Positions 37,409 to 46,400 of a stretch of 64,000 nt of DNA are shown in pieces (positions within the stretch are counted from its first letter, which is position 1; every line of letters starts with the position of its first letter). The notes beneath the pieces were generated by a model. It had not been told where the DNA came from. It saw only the letters and a program-made list of their open reading frames with translations, and made no database searches. The stretch is from Phycisphaerae bacterium (GTDB lineage Bacteria; Planctomycetota; Phycisphaerae; SM23-33), in contig DRGC01000002.1 of the NCBI GenBank assembly GCA_011050235.1, positions 83,832 to 147,831 on the forward strand, read 5' to 3'. The position numbers and the translations under genes are program-made.

Positions 37409-38881
37409 ATGAACAGAGTGAGTGTTAACGCCGATGCCGGCAAGGCGACGATCAGCAAGCACATCTACGGCCAGTTCGCCGAGAGCCCGGGCAGCGTGAT
37501 CTACGGCGGCCTGTGGGTCGGGCCGGATTCGTCGGTCCCCAACACCCGCGGCTTTCGCAACGACGTGCTCGAGGCCCTGCGCGCGATCAAGCTGCCCAAC
37601 GTCCGCTGGCCGGGCGGCGCCTACGCTGAGAACCACCACTGGCGCGACGGCATCGGCCCGCGCGACCAGCGCCCCGCCGGCGAGTACAAGCTCCAGGGCG
37701 GCTACCGTGAGTTCGACGTCGGCACGCACGAGTTCATGGATTTCTGCGAGCTGGTTGGTTGCGAGCCGTACCTGTGCTGCAACTCCATCTCCGGCTCGGC
37801 CGCCGAGGCCGTCGATTGGGTACGCTACCTGACGGCTGACGACAATTCGGAGTTGGCCAACCTTCGCCGCGCCAATGGGCGCGAGAAGCCCTGGGACGTG
37901 CGGATGTGGGCCATCGGCAACGAAGGCTGGGCCTACAGCGACATGCCCGAGCCCTACGCCAAACGCTGCCTGGAATACGCCGACGTGATGGCGGAGGCCT
38001 GCGGCGGCAACATCATGCGCGTCGCATGCGGCCCGGGCGGCATGCGATACGACTGGACCGACGTCGTTCTGCGCGAGTGCGGCCACTGCATCGAGGGAGT
38101 GGCCTTGCACCATTACACGCTTGCGGGCTTCTGGAACGACAAGGGCGACGTGATCGACTTCGACGAGGCCCGCTACGGCGTGAGCATGCGGAACACCATC
38201 TGCATCGAGGACCTCATCGACAAGCACTCGGCCATCATGGACACCTACGATCCCGACAAGCGAATCGCGCTGGTCATGGACGAGTGGGGCACGTGGTACG
38301 ATTCCTGCACGCTGCCGGACGGGACGGACTATCCGCCTGGCCAGGGCACCATGCGCGACGCGATTATCGCCGCCACCATGCTCAACATGTTCAACAACCA
38401 CTGCGAGCGGGTGCGCGTGTGCAACCTGGCGATGATCATCGGCGGTCTGCATCCGATCATGATCATTGACAACGATCGGATGTTCTTCACGCCGAGTTAC
38501 CATGTGTTCGAGATGTTCACCCCGCACATGGAAGCGACCATGCTCCCGACGGTCACCACCGCCGACCGCTACGACCCGGCTGGGTATACGTTCCCGGGCG
38601 TCAACGCCTCGGCCTCGCGCGACGCCGACGGCAAGATACACCTGACACTGACCAACATCGACATTGCCAAGGATCGCGAGGTGCTCGTTGACTTTCGCGG
38701 CACGGCCGTCAAAGGTGCAGCCGGGCGCGTTCTGCGAGGCGAGAAGATCAACAGCTTTAACACCGTCGATCAGCCCGAAACGGTCAAGCCGGTCCCCTTC
38801 GATGACGTGAAGGTGGAAGACGGCTGGCTGAAGGTGCAGTTGCCGGCGATGTCCGTCGTCGGGCTCGAAGTTCAAGAGTGA
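37409..38881 (+). CDS. GH51 alpha-L-arabinofuranosidase
   Basis: The ATG at 37409 lies 8 bases after GAGGAGG and gives 490 residues, normal for bacterial GH51. The acid/base E172 is in WAIGNEGW and the nucleophile E292 in VMDEWGTWYD, on the expected strands of the barrel. The N-terminus (SKHIYGQFAE) and the RWPGGAYAENHHWRDG motif are also classic, and a C-terminal beta-sandwich follows. The enzyme removes terminal arabinofuranose from arabinan or arabinoxylan oligomers. No signal peptide is present. Two related enzymes occur at 48282 and 53008. Confidence 0.95.
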   Translation: MNRVSVNADAGKATISKHIYGQFAESPGSVIYGGLWVGPDSSVPNTRGFRNDVLEALRAIKLPNVRWPGGAYAENHHWRDGIGPRDQRPAGEYKLQGGYREFDVGTHEFMDFCELVGCEPYLCCNSISGSAAEAVDWVRYLTADDNSELANLRRANGREKPWDVRMWAIGNEGWAYSDMPEPYAKRCLEYADVMAEACGGNIMRVACGPGGMRYDWTDVVLRECGHCIEGVALHHYTLAGFWNDKGDVIDFDEARYGVSMRNTICIEDLIDKHSAIMDTYDPDKRIALVMDEWGTWYDSCTLPDGTDYPPGQGTMRDAIIAATMLNMFNNHCERVRVCNLAMIIGGLHPIMIIDNDRMFFTPSYHVFEMFTPHMEATMLPTVTTADRYDPAGYTFPGVNASASRDADGKIHLTLTNIDIAKDREVLVDFRGTAVKGAAGRVLRGEKINSFNTVDQPETVKPVPFDDVKVEDGWLKVQLPAMSVVGLEVQE

Positions 38882-38917
38882 GATCCCCGCCGGCGCGGCA
38901 GGCCGAAGGAGCAACGG

Positions 38918-39898
38918 ATGTCAAAACAGCTCGCGAAATGGGATTCTGTCGGCATTCTGCTGACCTACTGGTGCAATGCCGCCTGCGCTCACTGCTATGA
39001 GAACAGCAGCCCTCGATGCCGCCACACGATGTCCCTCGACCAGGTCAGAGACTGCCTGCGACAACTGAGGCAGCTTGGGTGCAAGGGGGCGGCGCTTCAT
39101 TTCGCCGGCGGCGAGCCCTTCTATGACTATGGGCTTCTGATCGACTCCTTCAGGGCCGCCCGTGATGAACTCTTGCTGCCGTTGGGCAAGTTGGAGACCA
39201 ATGCGTTCTGGTGCACCGACGACGATCTGGTCAGGCAGCGCCTGACTGAAATCAGAGACCTGGGCCTGATCGAGCTGCTCATCAGCAGCGATGTGTTTCA
39301 CCAGGAGTTTATCCCGATCGAACGGGTCCAACGGGCCGTGCGGATCGGCAGAGAGGTCCTGGGCGACCAGGGGGTGCGGGTGAGGAGCTCGGAGTTTCTC
39401 CAGAACCCCATCGATCCCACGACACTCACCAACGAGCAGAGAGACGACGCCTTTCGCTGTGCACTCATCCAACGTGAGGAGCGCATGCTCGGCCGAGCGG
39501 CCCGGGCCCTGTCGCATCTGGTCGACCGACATCCCAAGGAAGCGTTCGCCAACACCGATTGCCACCGGGAAATTCTGCTCACCCGGCATTTCCACATCGA
39601 CCCATACGGCCACATCTTCCCGTGTGTTTGTGCAGGTCTCATCCTCGGCAATGTCAAGACAGCCGACCTGGCCACATTTCATGAGACCTTCAACTGCGAT
39701 GAGCGCCCCGTGTCGAGAACGTTGATCGACCATGGGCCCCTGCCCTTGTTCGAGGAAGCACTCCGACACGGCCTCCAGGAAGACCCCGCCGGATATGCGT
39801 CCCAGTGCCATCTCTGCTACGAAGCCCGAACGTTCTTCCGCCGGCAGGGAATGTACCCGGACGAAATCGGCCCGGACGAAATCTACGCAGCCGACTGA
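38918..39898 (+). CDS. Radical SAM protein with C-terminal cysteine cluster
   Basis: The 326-residue protein has the radical SAM motif CNAACAHC at residues 19-26 and an LHFAGGEPF strand. C-terminal cysteines in FPCVCAG and CHLCYE suggest a SPASM-like auxiliary cluster. Such enzymes often modify peptides or act as anaerobic maturases. AAGGAG lies 7 bases before the ATG, 36 bp after the GH51 stop. It does not have the look of a glycyl radical activase, which usually carries ferredoxin motifs after the SAM cluster, but that role cannot be excluded. No small precursor peptide was found nearby. Confidence 0.82.
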   Translation: MSKQLAKWDSVGILLTYWCNAACAHCYENSSPRCRHTMSLDQVRDCLRQLRQLGCKGAALHFAGGEPFYDYGLLIDSFRAARDELLLPLGKLETNAFWCTDDDLVRQRLTEIRDLGLIELLISSDVFHQEFIPIERVQRAVRIGREVLGDQGVRVRSSEFLQNPIDPTTLTNEQRDDAFRCALIQREERMLGRAARALSHLVDRHPKEAFANTDCHREILLTRHFHIDPYGHIFPCVCAGLILGNVKTADLATFHETFNCDERPVSRTLIDHGPLPLFEEALRHGLQEDPAGYASQCHLCYEARTFFRRQGMYPDEIGPDEIYAAD

Positions 39899-40398
39899 TG
39901 GGGGCCAAGAACGGTCGACGTAGCGTTGCTGCCACTTGACGACGCCCCGTGCGCCTTTCACCGTGGGATCGACGAGCTGTGGGTTTGTTGAAAAAGTGGC
40001 ATGGGCATCCCCGGCAGGGGCCCGTTGGGCTTGCCCATGCGTCTCAGGGCCATCCCCGAACAGCAACCCGTTGGGCTTGGCCCTGAATACCGGGCCATTC
40101 TGCACGGCCGGGACGGCCGTGCGACGCATGGGCGAGATGCCCATGCCACGAACATGCGCATTTTGAAACTATCGACGTAGCGTATTACATATCTGTCATA
40201 ATAGACATGGTGCGATACATATTTGTGCTGTCTATTCCAAAACTGAACGCCACGCCATTCAGCCATAACAATCTAATATAACAGAAGATAGGCAACATCT
40301 GATCGTCTGGCACGGCCGTTGCGAAGTACATTTCTCTTGTGGCGATGATGTTCACCAAGGTCTGGCGACCAGGCGGCATCTGCCGCAGATAGGCCGTG
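39899..40398. other. Intergenic region with repeat element and AT-rich asr leader
   Basis: No gene is seen in 500 bp. The left part holds the inverted/direct repeat cluster at 39997-40148. From about 40150 the base composition turns AT-rich (runs such as CATATCTGTCATAATAGACATGG), in contrast to the flanks, and probably contains the promoter and regulatory sites of the sulfite reductase operon. I could not identify a specific operator. Confidence 0.45.
39997..40148. repeat. Palindromic repeat cluster (REP-like)
   Basis: The outer arms TGGCATGGGCATC (39997-40009) and its exact complement (40136-40148) enclose a second inverted pair, GCCCATGCGTC (40033-40043) with GACGCATGGGC (40123-40133). CCCGTTGGGCTTG occurs twice directly (40021-40033 and 40067-40079). 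The unit is flanked by two copies of TCGACGTAGCGT at 39915-39926 and 40172-40183. The structure fits a dispersed, folded repeat element and not a gene. Confidence 0.7.
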
Positions 40399-41418
40399 AT
40401 GATGAAGACACTGAGGCTTGACAACGAACAGGCCGAGAACGCCTTTCGCGCTATTGCTGACGACTACACGGTCGTCGCCCCCAAGAGGTGCGCCGGGCGA
40501 GGACGGTTCTCGGATACCGACCTGACGACCTACGAGACGGTCGAGTCACTGGGTGAGATCGAGTTCTCGGCCAAGACCTACTTTTCCGCCAAGTCGGTTC
40601 TCTTGCCCATTCGCGAGGTCATGTTCTCGTTCAACCGGGGCGAGGCCGAGGAGGTGCGGACAAGTATGCCCCCCACCATTGTCTTCCTGCGAGCCTGCGA
40701 CATTCACGCTCTGGCTGTCCTGGACGCCATGTTCCTGGAACATGGCGGTCGCGAGGACTGCTACTACGCCCGCCGAAGGGAGAACATGATCTGTTTCCTT
40801 CTGGAATGCCCGGGCCCTTTCGACGAGTGCTTCTGCGTGTCGATGGGAACCAGCAGGACGAAGGACTATGCGGTGTTCATTCGGCCGGAAGCAGAGGGAT
40901 ACGCCGCAGAAATCATGGACGATAGGTTTGAACGCTATTTCCCCTTCGGCGACCGGGCCCACGTAGCGCCCCGATTTTCTGAAGAGGATCCCATTCCCGT
41001 TGCCCTCCCCCGCCACGTCGAGGCGTCGCTATTCGCCGACGCATCCTGGAAGGAGTATTCGCAGCGATGCATTGCGTGCGGCCGCTGCAATACGTCCTGT
41101 CCGACCTGCACGTGCTTTACCGTCCAGGATATTCCGGCTGCTGATGATCGAGACAGCCCAACACGTCAACGGATCTGGTCATCTTGCCAAGTGAAGGATT
41201 TCTCGCTTCTGGCGGGCAACCATGACTTCCGCCTGGCCCACGGAGACAAGATGCGCTACCGGGTGCTGCACAAGATCACCGATTTCGCCAAGACGTTCGG
41301 CCTGCCCATGTGTGTGGGATGCGGACGCTGCGACATCGTGTGCCCCGAGTACATCAGCATGAGAAAGTGCATTGAGACAATCAACACGATCTGCCGCCGC
41401 GGCGCGGAGGTGGGCTGA
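40399..41418 (+). CDS. asrA: Anaerobic sulfite reductase subunit A
   Basis: The 339-residue protein (ATG at 40399; GTG at 40396 and ATG at 40402 are alternatives) matches AsrA. It carries two ferredoxin motifs late in the chain, CIACGRCNTSCPTC and CVGCGRCDIVCP, after a domain with VFLRACDIHAL. AsrA passes electrons within the NADH-dependent AsrABC complex that reduces sulfite to sulfide in the cytoplasm. It is the first gene of the operon, and its TGA overlaps the asrB ATG by one base. The AT-rich upstream region probably holds the promoter. Confidence 0.93.
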   Translation: MMKTLRLDNEQAENAFRAIADDYTVVAPKRCAGRGRFSDTDLTTYETVESLGEIEFSAKTYFSAKSVLLPIREVMFSFNRGEAEEVRTSMPPTIVFLRACDIHALAVLDAMFLEHGGREDCYYARRRENMICFLLECPGPFDECFCVSMGTSRTKDYAVFIRPEAEGYAAEIMDDRFERYFPFGDRAHVAPRFSEEDPIPVALPRHVEASLFADASWKEYSQRCIACGRCNTSCPTCTCFTVQDIPAADDRDSPTRQRIWSSCQVKDFSLLAGNHDFRLAHGDKMRYRVLHKITDFAKTFGLPMCVGCGRCDIVCPEYISMRKCIETINTICRRGAEVG

Positions 41419-42221
41419 TGGAAAACATCTACACAGCCGCTGCCGCCACAGTGCTGGACATTACAGCGCACACGGACACCGAACGGTCTTTCCGGCTGGC
41501 GACGGACATCCAGGCATCGCCCGGACAGTTCGTGATGGTCTCGCTGCCCCATGCGGGTGAGGCGCCGATTGCCATCAGTGAGATTGGCGCTACCGATATC
41601 AGCATCACCGTCAGAAACGTGGGTAAGGTGACCTCGGGCCTGTTTCGGCTGAGGCCGGGGGATAGGCTGTTTGTGCGGGGCCCTTACGGCGTGGGCTTTC
41701 CATTGGACCTGTTCGAAGGTGGGCGTCTGCTTGTCATTGCAGGCGGCTCGGGCCTGGCCGCCGTCAAGCCGCTCGTGGAGCACTACCTGCAGACCAGTCG
41801 GTTGCACCGACTGAAACAGTTGGACGTCCTGGTCGGTTTCCGTTCGCCCAAGCACGTGTTGTTCAAGGACCACCTGAAGCACTGGGCCAGAGACTGCGGC
41901 GTCGTTGTGACCGTGGACACAACAGAAGATGAGACGGAATCGTGGGCCGGCGGAATCGGGTTCGTGGTCAGCTATATCAAGACGGTCGGGAACATCGGGC
42001 CGGGCACCTCTGCCGTGCTCACCGGGCCGCCCTTGATGATGGGCAACGCCGTGAAGGAACTCGTTCGTCACCAGGTCCAGGAAGACCGCATCTGGCTGTC
42101 CTTCGAAAGGCACATGAAGTGCGGCGTCGGCAAGTGCGGCCACTGCCGCATCCGAGACAAATACGTCTGCGTGGACGGGCCGGTGTTCAGTTACGTCGAG
42201 GCGCGGGAGCTGATTGACTGA
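41418..42221 (+). CDS. asrB: Anaerobic sulfite reductase subunit B
   Basis: The 267-residue protein is a ferredoxin-NADP reductase-fold subunit. The FAD domain is followed by the nucleotide motif LLVIAGGSGLAAVKPL, and the C-terminus carries a [2Fe-2S]-type cysteine cluster, KCGVGKCGHC. AsrB takes electrons from NADH and hands them to AsrA. It is translationally coupled to asrA and followed 25 bp later by the channel gene. Length and motifs match the dihydroorotate dehydrogenase electron-transfer relatives, but the asr context settles the assignment. Confidence 0.93.
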   Translation: MENIYTAAAATVLDITAHTDTERSFRLATDIQASPGQFVMVSLPHAGEAPIAISEIGATDISITVRNVGKVTSGLFRLRPGDRLFVRGPYGVGFPLDLFEGGRLLVIAGGSGLAAVKPLVEHYLQTSRLHRLKQLDVLVGFRSPKHVLFKDHLKHWARDCGVVVTVDTTEDETESWAGGIGFVVSYIKTVGNIGPGTSAVLTGPPLMMGNAVKELVRHQVQEDRIWLSFERHMKCGVGKCGHCRIRDKYVCVDGPVFSYVEARELID

Positions 42222-42246
42222 CACCCGCAGGACAGGAGCCGCACAC

Positions 42247-43026
42247 ATGTATCTCAACGACGTCAATGCAATGAGTATCGCCGCCAGAGAGAAGGTCGCC
42301 TATCTGGACAGGTCCAGATGCTCTTACCTCGCCTCGGCGGCCCTTGCGGGCGCCTACATAGGAATCGGGATTGTCCTGATCTTCAGCCTCGGCGCCCCGC
42401 TGGCCGCGGTCGGCTCGGCGTTCCAGCGGCTTGTGATGGGGGCGGCGTTCGGCATCGCTCTGACGCTGGTTGTCTTTGCCGGGGCCGAGCTGTTCACCGG
42501 CAACAACATGGTCATGACGTTCGGCGTCGTGGGCAAAGAAGTCTCTTTGTCCGGGCTCCTGAGAGTCTGGGCCTTCTCCTGGAGCGGCAATCTAATTGGC
42601 TCGCTGGGGCTGGCGTTTCTGGTGGCGGCCTCGGGAGCGATCGCTCATGCCGGCAGCTTCATCGAGGAGGTCGCCGCCGCCAAGATGACGATGCCGCCCA
42701 TGCAGATGTTTCTGCGGGGCGTGCTGTGCAACTGGCTGGTGTGTTTGGCGCTGTGGAGCGCAAGCCGCACGGCCAGCGATGTCGCCAAGTGCGTTCTCAT
42801 CTTCTGGTGCCTGTTCGCCTTCATCGCTTGCGGGTTCGAGCACAGCATCGCCAACATGACGCTGCTGGGGATGTCGCTCTTTGCGCCGCACGGAGTTGAT
42901 GTGTCGTGGATGGGCTTCGGGACAAACCTGCTGTTCGTGACCTTCGGGAATATTGTGGGAGGCGCCCTGTTCGTCGGTGGGCTGTACTGGCTGGCGACCC
43001 GCAAGGAGATCCGGGAGAGTGTATGA
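42247..43026 (+). CDS. Formate/nitrite transporter-family channel, probably hydrosulfide type
   Basis: The ATG at 42247 has CAGGAG about 9 bases upstream; the product has 259 residues with six membrane segments, as in FocA/NirC pentamers. The conserved FNT loops are present: AELFTGNNMVM, and GFEHSIANM with the pore histidine. The family conducts small anions such as formate, nitrite or HS-. In Clostridioides an FNT protein linked to asr genes is a hydrosulfide channel. Lying between asrB and asrC, this one should export sulfide or import sulfite or nitrite. It overlaps asrC by 8 bases. Confidence 0.88.
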   Translation: MYLNDVNAMSIAAREKVAYLDRSRCSYLASAALAGAYIGIGIVLIFSLGAPLAAVGSAFQRLVMGAAFGIALTLVVFAGAELFTGNNMVMTFGVVGKEVSLSGLLRVWAFSWSGNLIGSLGLAFLVAASGAIAHAGSFIEEVAAAKMTMPPMQMFLRGVLCNWLVCLALWSASRTASDVAKCVLIFWCLFAFIACGFEHSIANMTLLGMSLFAPHGVDVSWMGFGTNLLFVTFGNIVGGALFVGGLYWLATRKEIRESV

Positions 43027-43990
43027 CACCAAGGCCATCATGCGGAAGGCGTTCCGTATCTCCAAGGTCCGCAATGAATCCGCCATTAGAATCAGGGTTC
43101 CCGGCGGCCATTTGGACGCCGCACATCTGAGTGTTATTCGTGAGCTGGCCGAGACGTTTGGAAATGGCACCGTTCACCTGACGACGCGACAGGGATACGA
43201 GATCCCGGGCGTCAAGCTGACCGATCTCGGCGCCATCAGCCGCCACATGGCCGAGATGATCGCCGATATCGAAGTGGCTTGCGGGGTTGTTCTGGAGAGC
43301 CCCGAGGACGGGTACCCAGCCGCCGGCACGAGAAATGTCTGCGCCTGCATTGGGAACAGAGTGTGTCGCTTTGCGAATTTCGACACGACCGCATTGGCCC
43401 GGAAAATCGAGCAGGCGATCTATCCCAACCACACCCACCTGAAAGTGGCCATCACCGGATGTCCCAACGATTGCATTAAAGCGCATCTTCACGATATCGG
43501 CATCGTGGGAACGGTCGTGCCCGAGTACGACCCGAGCCGCTGCATCGGGTGCGAGGCGTGCCTCGACAACTGCAAGAAGAAGATCACCAATGCGCTGAGC
43601 TTCGAGGACTTTGCAATAACGAGGGATGAGGACTACTGTCTGCGGTGCGGCGAATGCATTCTGAAATGCCCCACCGGAGCTTTCTCCCGAGGCAAGAAGC
43701 TGTACCGCATCCTCTTGGGCGGGCGCACGGGCAAGAGGAACCCCCGCCTGGCGCAAACGTTCGTGGAAAACGCCACGCAGGACATCGTTCTTGGCATATG
43801 TCGTAACCTCCACAGGTTCATCGCCACGTATATCGACCAGTCCAAGGCCAAGGAACATATGGGGTACATCATAGACAGGACAGGATTCGACACGTTCAAA
43901 AGCTTTGTTCTGGAGGGGTTGACGTTGGGTCCGGACGTGAAGGTCGTCCAGCCGACCAACCCGGGCTATGTCTACCCGAGACGGCCCTGA
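43019..43990 (+). CDS. asrC: Anaerobic sulfite reductase subunit C (siroheme catalytic subunit)
   Basis: I start at GTG 43019 (323 residues; AAGGAG about 10 bases upstream), which overlaps the channel gene; ATG 43040 is the alternative. The protein has the siroheme and [4Fe-4S] ligands in CACIGNRVC and GCPNDC, and two more ferredoxin clusters, CIGCEACLDNC and CLRCGECILKC. The N-terminal RISKVR and HLTTRQGYEIPG segments match AsrC. It is the site of the six-electron reduction of sulfite to sulfide. The frame is open further upstream inside the channel gene, but without similarity. Confidence 0.93.
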   Translation: MYDTKAIMRKAFRISKVRNESAIRIRVPGGHLDAAHLSVIRELAETFGNGTVHLTTRQGYEIPGVKLTDLGAISRHMAEMIADIEVACGVVLESPEDGYPAAGTRNVCACIGNRVCRFANFDTTALARKIEQAIYPNHTHLKVAITGCPNDCIKAHLHDIGIVGTVVPEYDPSRCIGCEACLDNCKKKITNALSFEDFAITRDEDYCLRCGECILKCPTGAFSRGKKLYRILLGGRTGKRNPRLAQTFVENATQDIVLGICRNLHRFIATYIDQSKAKEHMGYIIDRTGFDTFKSFVLEGLTLGPDVKVVQPTNPGYVYPRRP

Positions 43991-43998
43991 CGTCCGCT

Positions 43999-44856
43999 TC
44001 AGGACGCTCGCTTTGAGTGTGGGCTTGCGGCGTTTTTTCGCCAGGTGCCCTTTTCCGGCTGGAAATGGTCTTCCAGGTCTGCTGTGGGACTGACGAGTTG
44101 CCCTTTGTCGTGCTGGGCGGCAAGAAACCGCCGGCGGATCGCGCGGTAGGGCTTGCCCAGCTTGCGGTGGATCCAGTGCCACCCGCTTCGGCGACGAGAC
44201 ACTGCATCCTCCTCGGGCCGCAGTTCGTCCGGGCTGATGCGGCGCTTGTGCTTGAACAGATGATAGATGTCCTTGCGACACATGTAGTCGAACGCCGCCC
44301 GCAGCATGGGCCGGATCGGCCAAGGCAGATCATCCCTGCGCCGAAAGGACAGTTGGTAGTCGATTAGATGAGGTCGACCGTCGGCGCCGATGAGGATGTT
44401 CGAACGCTTGTTCGAATCGCAGTAGGCCACGCCGCGAGCGTGGACGGTATTGAACAGCTCGTGAAGCGCATCGAAGAACCCCGGCGGTGGCGGCGGCTGG
44501 TGGTCCAGCGGCCGGCTGTCGATGTATTCGATCGCATAGCCCAGAGGCCCTACGCAGCCCATCCACCGCGGCACGCCGACGACGCCAGCCAGCGCGCGGT
44601 AGATCGTCCGTTCGCGCTCGCGGTTCCACCGGCCCAGCCACGCCAACGGCAAGCCGAAGAAATCGTTCTCCCGCCCGAACTTCACCACGATCTTCGCCAC
44701 CTCTGCCGGATCCGTCGCCTCATAAAGGCAGGTCGCCGCGTAGAAATCGTGCTTGAAGACCCGCACAAGCCGATAGTCCCCCCCCGCCACCGTTACCGTC
44801 TCCGGCGGCGGCTGGCGCAAAGCAAACATCTGTACGTTGTGGGATCGCCGGGCCAT
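43999..44856 (-). CDS. Kdo/WaaP-type lipopolysaccharide kinase-like protein
   Basis: The 285-residue protein has a reduced protein-kinase fold. A lysine in KIVVKFGREN fits the ATP site, GVAYCDSNKRSNILIG fits the catalytic loop (Asp replacing the HRD aspartate position), and LIDYQLSF is a DFG-like metal site. Similar kinases phosphorylate Kdo or heptose in lipopolysaccharide. The last 70 residues are basic. It converges with asrC, 8 bp apart, and diverges from the PEP-CTERM gene. It may equally be a kinase for another envelope sugar. Confidence 0.75.
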   Translation of the reverse strand: MARRSHNVQMFALRQPPPETVTVAGGDYRLVRVFKHDFYAATCLYEATDPAEVAKIVVKFGRENDFFGLPLAWLGRWNRERERTIYRALAGVVGVPRWMGCVGPLGYAIEYIDSRPLDHQPPPPPGFFDALHELFNTVHARGVAYCDSNKRSNILIGADGRPHLIDYQLSFRRRDDLPWPIRPMLRAAFDYMCRKDIYHLFKHKRRISPDELRPEEDAVSRRRSGWHWIHRKLGKPYRAIRRRFLAAQHDKGQLVSPTADLEDHFQPEKGTWRKNAASPHSKRAS

Positions 44857-45317
44857 CTGCGAGCTCTCTCAAGGACGACCCGCATGATATCCCGCGCGGT
44901 CCCGCAGGTCAACGTGACCACATCGACCGCGCAAGCCGATCATGGCTCCAGCCGCCACAACCAACGGCCGACCGCCACCAATAATACCGTTCTATCGGAT
45001 GTTCAATAACTTACAATCGCCCTTTAGCGTTTCGCCGGGGGTCTTTTGGAGCGATGCGGCGGCCTGCAAATCACCGGCCACAGCCGCCGTCTCAGCGAAG
45101 GTCCGTGCGGACTGTTTTGCAGAAAATGGTGGGGTTTTTTCGCTTGACATAGACGCTCCTTGTCGCTATGGTTGAATTCGCTGGTGAGGCTGCCGGTATA
45201 GTCGCCTGTGGGGGGGATGTGCGCGGCCAGGCCGCAACCCCAAAGCGACGGAGACAACAGAACCGAGTCGCTCTATGTCAGACTCTACGAGCGGCGCCAG
45301 AAAGGAGCGTTAGTACG
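44857..45317 (+). promoter_or_regulatory. Intergenic region with strong promoter for the PEP-CTERM gene
   Basis: A consensus -35, TTGACA, lies at 45144-45149, followed after 17 bp by TATGGT at 45167-45172. Transcription would start near 45180 and leave a leader of about 140 bases before the ATG at 45318. The rest of the 460 bp shows no gene; the promoter of the divergent kinase gene should also lie here. Confidence 0.65.
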
Positions 45318-46400
45318 ATGATGAAACCGAGCGCAGTACTTCTTACGCTGGTCATCGCAATTGCATCGATCGGCTGGATTTCGCCGGCCAACGCCGGAAA
45401 TATATCGCAGTCGAACAACAATTCCGTTATCTGGTACGACATGTTCAGTGACCCGGCCGACCGGAGCACGATCTGGGATGGATATGTGGAAGCGCATCGC
45501 GGCGACACGGTCGTGGCTTTCATTGAAGCCAACAACAACTGGGCCGGTTGGTATTACATTAACTACTACAGGTCCGGCGTTTGGTGGGACACTGCGGTCC
45601 TTGAACGGCCGGAGAGCTACTGGGACTACTCGCAAGCTCCTCTGATCGCGGAAGACGGCGTCACCACGTATGGCACGGTAACCCAAGGTGGTGATAGTAA
45701 CAATTACACTGGCACCGAAAATGCCTCCTACTACGGCGGGGCAAACTACCAAGAGGTCGAAATCCCCTTCAGTGGTGGCTATAACTACCAGATGCGAATT
45801 GTTGGCTGGAGTTTCACGGTCAAGGACGATGCCCCCTTGGGGATCACAGCCGTGGGCAGCAGGACGTACATGTGGGCCACATTCTACTATCAGTGGTTTG
45901 CTGAATATCGCGTCGAGAGCGACGATCCTTTCGCTCTGCACATCAACGTGATTGCGGATCTCCCCGGCGATTTCAACACCGATGGCTTTGTCGACGCTGA
46001 TGATATCGACATGCTGTGCGATAATCTGGGTGACCCGGCCTTCGACCTGGATGACGACGGCGACGCCGACGAGGACGACATGATCTTTCTGATCGAGAAC
46101 CTCGTCGAGTGGGATAACGGCGTCGACAACGGTGTCGGCACGAAGCGCGGCGACTTCAATCTCGACGGTTTCGTCGACGGCACGGACCTGGCGCTGATGA
46201 AGACCGCCTTCGGCCAGCCGCTCATGGACTATGCCGATGGCAACGCCAACTGCGACGCCTTCGTCGACGGCACGGACCTGGCGATCTTGAAGACCAGCTT
46301 CGGCTTCATCGGCTCCCCCGCAGGCGGCGTCCCCGAGCCGGCGACGCTGAGCTTGCTGGCCCTGGGCGGGATGGCGCTCTTGAGACGACGAAGCCGTTAG
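45318..46400 (+). CDS. Secreted dockerin-repeat protein with PEP-CTERM anchor
   Basis: From the ATG pair at 45318 (AAGGAG at 45302-45307) the protein has 360 residues. A signal peptide ends near ISPANA at residue 26. A beta-rich domain of unknown family, rich in Trp, Tyr and Asn, runs to about 215. Two dockerin-like calcium-binding modules follow, with loops such as GDFNTDGFVD, DLDDDGDADEDD, GDFNLDGFVD and NANCDAFVDG. The tail VPEPATLSLLALGG plus RRRSR is a complete PEP-CTERM sorting signal, recognised by an exosortase. It is presumably exported and anchored or released at the surface. Its binding target is unknown. Confidence 0.9.
   Translation: MMKPSAVLLTLVIAIASIGWISPANAGNISQSNNNSVIWYDMFSDPADRSTIWDGYVEAHRGDTVVAFIEANNNWAGWYYINYYRSGVWWDTAVLERPESYWDYSQAPLIAEDGVTTYGTVTQGGDSNNYTGTENASYYGGANYQEVEIPFSGGYNYQMRIVGWSFTVKDDAPLGITAVGSRTYMWATFYYQWFAEYRVESDDPFALHINVIADLPGDFNTDGFVDADDIDMLCDNLGDPAFDLDDDGDADEDDMIFLIENLVEWDNGVDNGVGTKRGDFNLDGFVDGTDLALMKTAFGQPLMDYADGNANCDAFVDGTDLAILKTSFGFIGSPAGGVPEPATLSLLALGGMALLRRRSR

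Noticed and set aside
35789..38914. Minus-strand open frame of 1041 codons
   Set aside because: It mirrors the radical SAM and GH51 genes on the plus strand, both of which carry catalytic motifs. It is a GC-driven shadow.
38918..39898. Radical SAM protein as activase of the glycyl radical enzyme
   Set aside because: It is 20 kb away and lacks the ferredoxin motifs that usually follow the SAM cluster in such activases; kept only as a remote possibility.
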